Below, one piece after another: positions 10,364-20,047 of a DNA stretch of 24,737 bases (the stretch's first letter is position 1; the number at the start of each line of letters is the position of its first letter). This stretch comes from Euplotes cf. woodruffi 2 WChen-2021. Lineage: Eukaryota > Ciliophora > Spirotrichea > Euplotida > Euplotidae. The DNA lies in the NCBI GenBank assembly GCA_021441665.1, contig JAGYYN010034836.1, positions 1 to 24,737 of the forward strand, written 5' to 3'. A program made the position numbers and the translations under genes. The notes under the pieces were generated by a model. It did not search any database and was not told where the DNA came from. It was given only the letters and a program-made list of their open reading frames with translations.

Positions 10364-12376
10364 TTAGTTGATCTGAGGTAACTCAAACGTGACTTTTAGC
10401 GCCTTTTTGTCTTTGCCTTCGTTTTCATCCTCGTATGCGTTGATCGTCTTCCACCTCACTGTATTCTTTTTGTTTTCTACATGTAGAAATTAGATAATTT
10501 TGGCTGTTAAAAAGCAATAATTCGCTAATTGCAGTTTATTAGGTTTTAAATAACTCAAATGTACCGAAAGACGCCTTTGGCTTTAGCTTTTTGATCTCGT
10601 TGTCAAGACTGAAGTTCATAATCCGCTCGAAGTCGGTAATCTTTTTAGTTTTAGAATGAATTGCACTGCTGTTAGACTCCTTTCTCGCGATCAGCTGTTT
10701 GCTATGCAATTTCGATGCATTTTTCCTTCTAAATATAAACCATTTCACTTTTAAAAACATACAAAGATTGTACTTACATTTCTCGTAGATTTATGCTTTT
10801 TCTTTCGATATCCGCAAGCAAATTCGGCGGTGATACCTTCGAGCCCTGCTTGATATTTGGCATTTTTGGAAACGGAGCTTTGTGCTCCATAGCTTCACTT
10901 CTCGACCTCGAGTTGAAGTTGGTCCGATCAGTGCAGACTAAATTCGAGCTAGAAAGCTTCATTTTTTGCTTGCAGCTTCTGCGAATACCCTCTTGGTCTA
11001 TATTGCCTCATTCAGCTGGTAAATAAATCATCGCTTACTTTGTATTTGAGGGTCATTTGGCTTATTTTGCGCTGCGCCTAGACATTTGCTGAATTTGCTT
11101 TGCAAATTGGTGAAGGGGAGGTTTCATTATAAGTGTAGTCTTCAGCATTAGCTTGCTTTTCCTTGTTTACGTGAAGTCCCTCGGGTTTGTCAGCCTTATT
11201 TACTCGTTTACTTCCTCTCATTGCAAAGCAGTTTACTCGCATTGATCTGAGACGATTTTAACTTATGATTTTGTGATAGCAAAGGCGAATTTGAATCGTC
11301 ATCGAACTGGTCTGTATCAGTGTTAATCACAATCGCTTGTATTTCCTCTTTACTATTTAGCTTATTTACCTTACTGCGGAAGTTATCGAGTTTTTGAGTA
11401 AACTGGAGGCTTGAGTTTAGCTTATTTTCACCCTCCATTTCAAGATCATGGTTTGCTCCGCTCAAATTCGATATTTTTAGAGAAGTCTTTGATTTTGCAA
11501 TTTCTACGAGATTTATATAAGAAAATTTAATATTAAGTTAAGATTAATTTATGATTTGGATAGCAATTACCTTGAAAGCTTTACTGTCATAAAGCATTGT
11601 CAAGATCTCGGTATTTTTCTTCGGATTTCGCTTTAATTTTTTAAAGTTTAGCTTTGGACGTGCCTCTGAGTCAGTATCTTTGATGTTATTAAGAACACTT
11701 CGGTTGTAGTACCGCATGTACTTCCGATAGAAAGCTTTACTTGTACTGCTTTGTAATCGGATCGAAGAACGATGACACTTGGATTCTTCCTGTCTCACTC
11801 GGCTGTTTTAGATTAGCAGGCGCAGGCTTACTTTGTTTGAAACGTTTACATCTGAGTTAAAGAAACTTGCACTGATGTGTGATGCATTGTGCTCTCGGAA
11901 TTTGTAAAAGCTATCGGATACTTCGTGTTCTTCTTTGTTGTCTTCTTGAAGAATATGGCAGTTTCAGTCATCGATTGAGACTATGTGAACATCAGGATTG
12001 ATTAAAATAGTTAAGTTAAAGTCAAACGGATGCTATATTGAGGAAAAATTGTGAAATCATTGGAGATATTATTTACATTCATCTGCTTTTAGCTTAGAGG
12101 TGCCAGTTCTTTCGATCATACTGTTATTCTTGCCTTTTATGCTTTTTGATACTGCAATATATACATCTTTAAATTTCGCTTCGTTGGCTTTATCTGCATC
12201 TAAAAAGGTGAGAATTTAAATCTACCAAACTACGGTTAAAAAGTGGATTTTATTAAATACAAAAATCAATCAACCAAATGTCATAACTTCAACTCAAAAA
12301 AGTAAAGCGACCATTACTTACCATTCTGTATTTGAAAGTGATTATCATTAACTGAACTATCCCTGCTTATTTGCAT
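10364..12376 (-). CDS. Unknown charged protein, 9 exons, three +1 frameshifts
   Basis: Exons (minus) are 12376-12322, 12199-12077, 11980-11832, 11802-11571, 11486-11171, 11088-11039, 10997-10778, 10728-10565 and 10476-10364, giving about 470 residues. All introns are GT-AG with matching phase. Three internal stops need a +1 shift: AAG-TAA at 11737-11742 and 11208-11213, and AAA-TAA at 11062-11067. One clear TGA lies in SIDDCNC. The protein is basic and Ser/Asn-rich, with no domain I recognise (recognisable stretches are KAFYRKYMRYYNRS and LDNFRSKVNKL). The boundaries of exons 5 and 6 (11486, 11171, 11088) were chosen by phase and are the least certain. If the last intron is retained, the protein ends earlier at TAA 10539-10541. 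The 5' end is 115 nt from the divergent gene at 12492. Confidence 0.65.
11062..11067 (-). other. +1 frameshift site AAA-TAA-G
   Basis: Sixth exon of the 10364-12376 gene. RRSAK shifts to KPNDPQIQ, then splices in phase to NQEGIRRSCKQK. Confidence 0.65.
11208..11213 (-). other. +1 frameshift site AAG-TAA-A
   Basis: Fifth exon of the 10364-12376 gene. Frame ...KLLCNERK shifts to KRVNKADKPEGLH. The slippery codon is AAG rather than AAA. Confidence 0.65.
11737..11742 (-). other. +1 frameshift site AAG-TAA-A
   Basis: Fourth exon of the 10364-12376 gene. Frame ...FFDPITKQYK shifts to KAFYRKYMRYYNRS. The shift makes the exon (232 nt) end in phase 0. Confidence 0.7.
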
Positions 12377-12491
12377 ATTTCAATAATTATATAATCTCAC
12401 AATACAAATACTAGTATCCAATCTTGAATCATCCAAAATCTGAATCCTCGAAAGCAGCCCGAATGAATAATTAAATTTTATTATTACTTAA
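12377..12491. promoter_or_regulatory. Divergent intergenic spacer (shared promoter region)
   Basis: These 115 AT-rich bases separate two genes transcribed away from each other, so both promoters must lie here or in the 5' exons. No specific element is recognised. Confidence 0.4.
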
Positions 12492-14464
12492 ATGGAGATA
12501 AAGCATCGGTCACGTAGTTCTTTGCTAAAACGATCGGGGACATTTGAAAGCACGACTGGCAAGCGTAAGCTCATTAGCCATCTTACTTTCAGTTAATTTA
12601 GTAGTGCAACCAGCCAGCACAACAGCAACTGGTCCAAAAGGTACGGCTATGCTTGAATACTTTTTTATTCATTTGACTCAGAAATTTTGAATAAAACGAA
12701 CTCGTTGTTTATTATTTTCCTGTGCAAATCCTTAGTTTTATAGTCAACAAAACCGACTGAAAAAGATTCCATATTGATGAATACGACGAGTACTATTCAC
12801 GATTTCTACTGGTAACATTAACTGCTACGACCACTGGAATTCGGTCTTTTCATTATACGCAAATCGAATTTAAAAATGCTAATGATAAAAATTAATCTTT
12901 AGTAAATATAGTTGTCAAAAGAGCTTAAGTACAAAACTGATAAAATAAACCGACTAGAAAAAGAAGTGATTAACCTAAAGCAATTACTCAGACAAAAGGA
13001 GACCTGTCCAGCACTCGTGAATATCGATTCAGCGATTCTTCCTCGTAAATCCATCTTTTTCTTTTCCCCGTTATTTCTCCCTTTTCCATACTTTCATCAA
13101 TCCTTTTTAATATAAAAATCGAATTTTAGCATTTGCAAAATCAAAGAAGCAAAAAGTAAAATAAAATAAGCACACCACGGATTCAAATGAAAGAGGAGAC
13201 AATCGGTGAAGGAAGGCAAAGAAGAACAAGCCCATCGACATCTTTTCATCAGGTATTCCCTCGGCTGGTCTAACATTCGTGCAGAAGGATTTACATTCGA
13301 CAGGTGAAGAGATGCAGAGACGCAGACTGCCCCTGCAGCCGATGCCAAGTAATTCGATTCTGATATCCTCATAGCAAACGGGCGACTATTATCCTCCCCA
13401 TCCAAGAGGCGTACACAGAAAAAGACGAAACGACGTCCAACGTGTCTTTGGTGACCAAGGTGGGACCGAGCCTTTATCTTTAGGAGTTCTTAGAGCCACC
13501 AAGCGGCAGTTATGTATCCTCTGCGGCTTTGCAGACAACCAAAAGATTTCGCAAGATGTCCAGGGGCGTCGATGGTAAGGAACTAGATTCTAATCACGTG
13601 ATGGCCGTAGAACAACCAGACTTTCAAAATGAAGAAGAGAAGTTCGGCATCTCTGAAATGGCTTTTGATCTCAATATGCAAATCGGAAGACGAAAGAAGT
13701 CAAGCTCTGTGTTTGAATCCTCAAAACAGACCAAAGTCTCTGCTTTAAAGTAATAATTACTAATCACCGAGAATTTGGAATTTTTTCGATGTGAATTTAT
13801 AAATTTACTATATTTTTGAGGTTAATTTATACCGATGCGTTATAGTGAAGAAAACTATCTTTTAAGAGCACAGTTACTAAATGCAGAGCTAAAATTTACA
13901 GAGAAGGAAAAATGTAAGGAAACTAAATACTAAAAATATTTTTTATTGTAAATCTTTTCTTCAACAGCAGTGAAAATTTATTCTGCTTTATCAAAAAATC
14001 ACTTTTCAATAATACTATTTTTAGTGATTTTAAGTGAAAAAGATAAACAAATCGATGAGCTTTCTAGCACTCTGCTAGAAAGAGAGGAAAAGTACAAGTC
14101 TTTGCTGAAAAGCTTCAACCAAATCAAAGAAAAGCTGAGTGAGGAAGACCGCAAAGAACAAGAGAAGATCATAGAGGAAAAGGAAGCGGAACTAGAACGA
14201 ATTAACTACAAAAATGCAGAGTACCGAGCGCAACTCATTGAACTCAAGATTTCAATGACTAAAGCTAAGGACTTAAATAGATTCAGCAATATTGTTGATG
14301 ATAACCAAGTCATGGTTTATAACAGCAAGATCGAGCTAGATGAAGCTAAAGAGAAGATCGTCGACTTGATGGACAAGGTCAAGGAACAGGATAGCATTAT
14401 TCAAACATTAATCTCACAAACTGAATATTATAAAGAGATATACCAAAAGGAACAGACTCATTAA
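12492..14464 (+). CDS. Coiled-coil protein, tandem paralogue 1
   Basis: Exons are 12492-12564, 12602-12640, 12744-12811, 12912-13016, 13171-13252, 13285-13348, 13375-13459, 13484-13749, 13846-13913 and 14025-14464, giving about 430 residues. Introns of 24, 26 and 32 nt are supported by phase and by similarity to the gene at 14940-16784. Shared blocks are C-K/D-R-F/Y-HIDEYDEYY with TGA (Cys) at the same place in both, QT...LPI-E, GRRKKS, and a long C-terminal coiled coil (LLEREEKY, KEAELE-I, NAEYRAQLIELKISM). The function is unknown. Exons 4 and 5 are uncertain: using 13044 and 13130 instead keeps an AAA-TAA in frame, but a +1 shift there leads to the wrong frame for the conserved part. No frameshift is therefore called. 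Confidence 0.75.
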
Positions 14465-14939
14465 CGAAAGACAAATTTGACTTTTTTCTTCAATTTCTCG
14501 TCTAAAATATTATTTATATTCCTTTCAATTAAAAAATAATGATATATTATAACTAAATTATAAATTTATAAATATAATAGTAAAATTAAGATATTAAAGA
14601 ATCACAAATTAAATCAATTAAAGTAAAAATACAAGTAAAATAATCAATAAATTCAACATCATCCAGTGCATTTAAATCTTGTAATCTGAGCCCCTTCTGC
14701 AATTTATATTTTTTATTATAAAATTTTTGCTTTAAAAAATGCAATAATATCGATTTAAATTTAATTTATTTTCTGCGTACAAATATCGCATCGATTAAAA
14801 TGATAAATTTTTATTTTAAAAAATGAATAAAAATATAAATAGTAATAATAATAATTCCGCAAGTCAAATTAAAACAAGTATAAAATAAAATTTTGGCAAA
14901 TCAAATCCTCGCTCGTTCAGCTGTATAAAATATAATTGA
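14465..14939. other. AT-rich spacer between tandem paralogues
   Basis: About 475 nt, very AT-rich, with many A/T runs. It holds no ORF of note. It carries the 3' end of the first paralogue and the promoter of the second. Confidence 0.6.
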
Positions 14940-16784
14940 ATGCAAATGGCATTAGTTTCTCCGAGGTCAGGAATAATCGTGAAGTCCAGGCAAAAGCAGT
15001 CGCCGGATATTCCCTCAGATCAGCCGAGTTTACCGTCAACGCCCAAACCGAGTAAATCAAAGCTGAAAAAGAAGACGCTGTGAGACCGGTACCACATTGA
15101 CGAGTATGACGAGTACTACGCAAACTACCTTTCTTTGCTGAAGGAGAACCAGTCGCAGGCTAAGAAGATCGGGCTGCTAGAGAAGAAAATTGTCATGTTG
15201 AAGCACAAAATCGAATCGCTTTCTTATGATAAGATCCCCGTCGGCACTGTCCAAGTAAGCTTTGTTAACGCAAATCGAAGGCAAGGTCGAGATTATTTAA
15301 TACCACTTTTGCATCGTATTCGAAGAGATGTGAAATTTTAGGGTTAAGGATGTTTTATAGACAACCAAACCGACCCAAAACGCTAATAAATAAACGACTG
15401 GGAATTGAACCTGTTCCTTTTGGTAAATTTGGAATAAAAAATGAAGGTAGGTCAGGCTTGATTAATTTAAAGAAAGAGGAAATGCACATCCAAGATCGAC
15501 TCAAAATAAAAAGCCTGTCCAAATCTGCTTCGGTAATATAGCCGCTAATCTCTGTAGAAGTCGAAAAAGATATCAAAAGTAGTAAAAGAAACAGCACAGT
15601 TGCTAATTTCGCTGATATCGCAGTGCAAACAGTAGATCCAGTTAGGAGACAGACGATCTGTTTACCAATTATCGAGGTCAATGAAGATCCGACTCCAAAA
15701 CATATGAATTCTGAGGAAGCTGGAAATGCGAAATAAATCAGTTGAAGATAATGACAGTAATTATAACTTTGCTTTTTTTTTTTTTAATAAAAAAATACAT
15801 TTTTATTTAAATTCCACCGAGACATCGATTTATTTATTGCCTATAATTATCATAAAAATTATTAAAATCTTTTGTAAATCAGATTTTAAATTGACGATAT
15901 TTAGATGAAGAAAGAAACCTCTCAGTCTCGAATATCGCCAAGCTGAAGTCATTTTACGAGGGCAGTCTAAAAGACGACGACAATGAGGAAGACAATTCAC
16001 CTGTATTGACCAGATCAATGCTCGGCAGAAGGACCAAGAAGTCAAACTCGATTTGTGTTGACCCCAAGATATCACAAAAGCTGCTGTCAACTGCAGAATA
16101 TGTAAATATGCAATTTTATCATGTTTTTACTCATTTAAAGTCGAATTTATATTTTGACAATAAAATTGCACTCTTAGCTAAAAGCGTTTTTATAGCTAAG
16201 CAAGATCCAGGAAAACAACAAGCTTGAAGAGCAAATAAAAATGATGCAGGACTTCAAAAAGCAAAATGAAGAGCTCAGGATTGCTCTGTCTCACGAAAAG
16301 TCGAAGTTTACGGAGCAGCAGCAAAAGATCATATTTGAGAAGGATGTGAAGATCGAACAGCTCTCTAAAAACCTGCTCGAAAGAGAGGAAAAGTAAGCCT
16401 TAACGATTATATATTAGGTACAAACACCTGATCGATGAATTCGCAAAAATCAAAAGACGCTTCGAGAAAGGCTCACAGGAAGAAGTAGACTTGCAGAAAG
16501 TCGTCGCTGAAAAAGAAGCTGAACTCGAGAAGATTAGCTACATGAATGCTGAATATCGAGCACAACTTATTGAACTTAAAATCTCGATGTCGAAGACTAA
16601 GGACCTAAGCAGAGCTAACTGGAACAATGACCAACATGTAGTTAAGATCAACTCTGATGTAACTGCCCTCGAAGAAGCTCGAGAGCAACTCAATTATCAA
16701 GACTCAAAGATAAAAGAGCAAGAAAGCATTATTGATACTTTAATCGCTCAAAATCAATATTATCTGTCGCGAATAAAAGAATAA
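14940..16784 (+). CDS. Coiled-coil protein, tandem paralogue 2, two +1 frameshifts
   Basis: Exons are 14940-15254, 15361-15446, 15558-15756, 15905-16101, 16196-16392 and 16418-16784, giving about 450 residues. It starts MQMALVSPRSG, then a Ser/Pro/Lys-rich head, then C(TGA)DRYHIDEYDEYY, a first coiled coil, a linker with QTVDPVRRQTICLPIIE, GRRTKKSNS, and a long C-terminal coiled coil ending YYLSRIKE. Two AAA-TAA-A sites (15388-15393 and 15731-15736) need a +1 shift; both lead into frames that match the paralogue or the next exon phase. A 25-nt intron (16393-16417) interrupts EREEKY, and the paralogue lacks it. The intron 15447-15557 is the least certain: the alternative is one exon with an in-frame TAG at 15539-15541. 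The function is unknown; it is likely a structural or filament-like protein. Confidence 0.75.
15388..15393 (+). other. +1 frameshift site AAA-TAA-A
   Basis: Second exon of the 14940-16784 gene. With the acceptor at 15360 the frame reads TTKPTQNANK and shifts to KRLGIEPVPFGKF. Confidence 0.65.
15731..15736 (+). other. +1 frameshift site AAA-TAA-A
   Basis: Third exon of the 14940-16784 gene. Frame ...NSEEAGNAK shifts to KSVEDND and splices in phase into EERNLSVSN. Confidence 0.75.
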
Positions 16785-16938
16785 TTTATTCATTCAATAC
16801 AGCCAGTTGAATTAATTTTTACCGAATATTTATAATCAACATATTTATTAAAAAATTACAAGCCAATATTTTGATGACTAAAATTTCACTTAGATTCTAA
16901 CTGAAAGATGAAGAAAAGTTTGATGAATCTTCGAAGAA
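16785..16938. other. Short convergent 3' spacer
   Basis: About 150 AT-rich nt between the stop of the second coiled-coil gene and the stop of aldolase. It must hold both 3' ends; no terminator is recognised. Confidence 0.5.
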
Positions 16939-18012
16939 TTAGTAAACATACTTCTTTATGTGCAAGTCTTCAGTGTCTCCGCTTCCACCTTCGTACTTTC
17001 CAAGGGTAGCCTGTCCATTGGCAACAGCTCTTCCGAGGAATGCCTTTTGAGCAGCTTCAATATTTTCGTCTTTTCCGACCCAAGCCTTCAAGCATGAAGC
17101 TTGGAGAGCTCTTCCGAAGGAGAATGAGAGGCTCCATGGCTTTGGAACTCCTTCGAGTTTGTTCATTGCGCTAAGTTGGATTGATGCGTCTTCTTCTGAT
17201 TGTCCACCTGACAAGAACATGATTCCTGGGAGTGCAGCTGGGATAGTTCTGCTCAAAGTTCTAACAGTGTAAAAAGCTACTTCAGCTGGAGTAGCCTTAG
17301 TCTCACATTCCATTCCTGGAGTGATCATGTTTGGCTTCAGTAGAGCTCCCTCAAGGAGGACTCCCTGGTCGTGCAGTTCTTTAACAACGGCAGCGAAGAC
17401 TCTCTCTGATGCGTCAGCGCATTCTTCAATAGTGTGAGTTCCGTCACAGAGAATTTCTGGCTCTACAATTGGTACCAATCCGTTTTCTTGGCAGATTGAT
17501 GCATATCTTGCGAGTCCATGAGCATTTTCGGCGATTGCACACTCAGATGGGCAGTTGAGCTTAGTGTCGATCTTGAGGACAGCTCTCCACTTAGCAAATC
17601 TGGCTCCTTGTTCGTAGTACTTCTTGCATCTGTCTCCGAGCTTGTCGAGTCCTTGGGTGGCAGTCTCGTCGTGGGTGCCGCTGATGATGACTACACCAGC
17701 ATCAACCTTGATTCCTGGAATTACGTTCTTTTCTTTAAGGACGTCAACGAATGGCTTTCCGTCTGCAGTGGACTGGTATAGAGTCTCCTCGAACATGATG
17801 ACTCCGCTGATGTGTTCTTCCATGCCTGGAGTCGTGAAGAGGAGTTCTCTGTACTTCCTTCTGTTCTCCTCGACGTTTTCAACGCCAATCTTGGAGAATC
17901 TGTTTCCAATAGTTCCAGTACTCTCGTCGGCAGCGAGAATTCCAAATCCTGGTCTGCAAATTGCTCTGGCGGTGGCGATAAGCTCTTCTTTGAAAGGAGT
18001 AAGTTTTTCCAT
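16939..18012 (-). CDS. FBA: Fructose-bisphosphate aldolase, class I
   Basis: Single exon of 357 residues, the usual length for class I aldolase. The enzyme cleaves fructose 1,6-bisphosphate to dihydroxyacetone phosphate and glyceraldehyde 3-phosphate in glycolysis, and works in reverse in gluconeogenesis; it is normally cytosolic. Visible motifs are [14 protein letters not shown] near residue 23 (Asp29), KWRAVLKI around 141-148 (Lys141 and Lys147), PIVEPEI with catalytic Glu184, and the active-site signature [11 protein letters not shown] with Schiff-base Lys226. It ends in Tyr (KKYVY), the C-terminal Tyr known to act in catalysis. It has no TGA codons, introns or frameshifts; all its Cys are TGC/TGT and Trp is TGG, as expected for a highly expressed gene. 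It is the cleanest reference gene in the window. Confidence 0.97.
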   Translation of the reverse strand: MEKLTPFKEELIATARAICRPGFGILAADESTGTIGNRFSKIGVENVEENRRKYRELLFTTPGMEEHISGVIMFEETLYQSTADGKPFVDVLKEKNVIPGIKVDAGVVIISGTHDETATQGLDKLGDRCKKYYEQGARFAKWRAVLKIDTKLNCPSECAIAENAHGLARYASICQENGLVPIVEPEILCDGTHTIEECADASERVFAAVVKELHDQGVLLEGALLKPNMITPGMECETKATPAEVAFYTVRTLSRTIPAALPGIMFLSGGQSEEDASIQLSAMNKLEGVPKPWSLSFSFGRALQASCLKAWVGKDENIEAAQKAFLGRAVANGQATLGKYEGGSGDTEDLHIKKYVY

Positions 18013-18272
18013 TTTTATATCTTCTGGTATTTATAAATACTATTAAAATTTAGGGAAAATTGATGAATCTGCTTCAATTGGATTTGGCTTGCTTTTCATT
18101 CACCTCAAGTTGAATTTTTATACTTTTCTGCTTTGATTTTAACAAGGCTGCGAGAGTACTTCGACAAGTTAAAAAACGAGAAAAAAATTAGTCTCAGCTG
18201 AATTAAATCAAGATTATGCTGATATTAATATAGCCACTTTAGATAACTTTGCGTTAGGAATAAAAATACTGC
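18013..18272. promoter_or_regulatory. Upstream region of aldolase
   Basis: About 260 AT-rich nt between the aldolase ATG and the 3' end of the TLDc gene (both minus). It should contain the aldolase promoter; I recognise no element. Confidence 0.4.
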
Positions 18273-19820
18273 TTATGCTCTCTTTTCCATATCTTTCTTG
18301 TGTTTGAATAAATCTCCCATAAGATACTCTTGGTCGAATTCATTGAGAAATTGGGACTTGTCTACTTTTTTCTGCTTATCTTTAAGCTGTTTGAGCATTA
18401 GTCGATGCTCATACTGTCCTTCGAGGGCTTCTAGTCCTCCGAGACCGTACACTTCGATTCGAGATAGAATCAACTTTTTATTCGCGCCTGAGTTTTCAAG
18501 TAGGTAGCCGACTTCGAAAGTTGAGTCTTCAGGGCGAGCGTAACTTTTCTCCTTGATGCTGTCTCCATCGAGCCACAGCCTGAATTCATCTGTGTTGCCT
18601 CCAAATCCAAAGCCGTATACGAGATTTGAGTTTTCGATTTTAAACGTGTTGAGATACACGAAGTTCGAGCCACCTTTGCTATTTGTAGTGCGAAAGATCC
18701 TCACATTCGGCCAGATTTGGAACAGTCAGGTGTTGATGTCTCCTCCGAACTTCGCGTTGTCTTTGATTTCCCCATCGACGAAGGCTCCAATGACTCAGTT
18801 GTCTGAGAAGGTTTCAAATCCGCTTTCTTCATAGGCCGGATCTTTATAGTGGCGGAAAAGGAAGATCATCGGCCCTTTGTACCCGATGAATGCATAGCTG
18901 AGCCTGTTAAACGAAAGGCCGTCTTTCGAGCTGTTGAAGATTAAATCGATGTCTTTGATCAATTCGAGCTTTGGTAGAGCTAAGAATAAAGTCGACCATA
19001 AATTTGGAGTCATTATTTTACTTTGCTCAAGGATCTCACTGCTTAACTGCGGCATCTTGACCGACCTTGCGTTCAGAGTATTCTGAGGCCAAAGCTCTTC
19101 ACCTGATCTCGATACCGCAGCTCTTGCATTGTAAATAGTCTGCGTTTCGAAGTATTTTGAAAGGTACTTGATGGTGAAAGGAATGGTCCTTTTGACTTGG
19201 AATTTAAACGAATCAAACTCCATCTTCCACGTGCTTGTATCGCCTTTATTATCTCTGTTGTCGAACTCAAACATTGACTTTAAAAATGCAAATGGACCGT
19301 AGTCAATATCAGATGTCGAGTTTAAGAAGTTAAAAATTAAATTGTACAGCGTCTCCGCTTGAGTGTAGGTAATTATTTGTATATCTGAAAGACTGTTGCT
19401 TTCAAAATATCCAAGCGGATTTGAGTCATCAGCTTCAATAATAAAAAGCATTAGTTTGAAGATATCCTCTCGATCGTAGGCTGAATACGTAACTCTTGTT
19501 GTCATTCATTTGATGAAGACTTCAGATGCAAGAATGAACGCACTTTCGCAAATACCTTCCTTTGACAGCTTCTTTTTGCTAATATCCTCAGGCATTAAGT
19601 TTTGCTTTCAGAATATCATCCACGCATAGAGCTTCTTTATGAAATTATTGTAGTCAGAAAAGATTAAATTTAGTGTTTTTGGGTTTTGTATACACTCGAC
19701 CTTGTTTTTATGTCCAATGTCAGTCGATACAATACTTTGGAAAGTATTTATAATTGCCTTCACCTCCTTTTCTTCTAATGATTTCGTAATATTGACTGGC
19801 TTATCTGATCCTGACCCCAT
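18273..19820 (-). CDS. TLDc-domain protein (MEAK7-like)
   Basis: Single exon of 515 residues with four in-frame TGA codons (IF-C-KQ, IK-C-MT, DN-C-VI, NT-C-LF). The C-terminal third (about residues 290-460) is a TLDc domain: LSFNRLSYAFIGYKGPMIFL, VIGAFVDGEI, LFQIWPNVRIF, NFVYLN, YGFGFGGNTDEFRLWLDGD and LSRIEVYGLGG. TLDc proteins act in oxidative-stress resistance and in binding the V-ATPase. The N-terminal MGSGSDKP could be a myristoylation signal, and the overall order (MG start, helical N-terminal half, TLDc, short charged tail) resembles metazoan MEAK7/TLDC1. The exact orthology is not certain. No frameshift. It is divergent from the gene at 20048. Confidence 0.85.
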
Positions 19821-20047
19821 ATTTAGTAAAAATTCAAGTTTATAATATTTTATTTCCTTTGAGTCATTGTCAGACTGAAATGCAATAAAATTAACAAGTT
19901 TTTATTATATTAAAAATTTAAACTTCTTATATAAAATTGAATCTGCTACAGACGGGGTATTTTTTAAGCCAAATTTAAGCCGAGTTCGAGATTACTCAAC
20001 CCTGGTGTGTTTCAACTCGTTTCTCTGTGTAAGTATTATTTAATAAA
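19821..20047. promoter_or_regulatory. Divergent spacer between TLDc gene and zinc-finger gene
   Basis: 227 AT-rich nt that must hold both promoters and 5' leaders. No specific element is recognised. Confidence 0.4.

Noticed and set aside
11074-11088. GTC-TAG as a frameshift site in the 10364-12376 gene
   Set aside because: An intron from 11170 to 11089 (GTAAAC...TTCAG) keeps phase and removes the need for a shift at a non-lysine codon.
13130-13170. AAA-TAA-A at 13158-13163 in the first coiled-coil paralogue as a frameshift site
   Set aside because: A +1 shift here leads to a frame that does not connect to the conserved QT...LPI segment. Treating this stretch as intron gives the matching frame.
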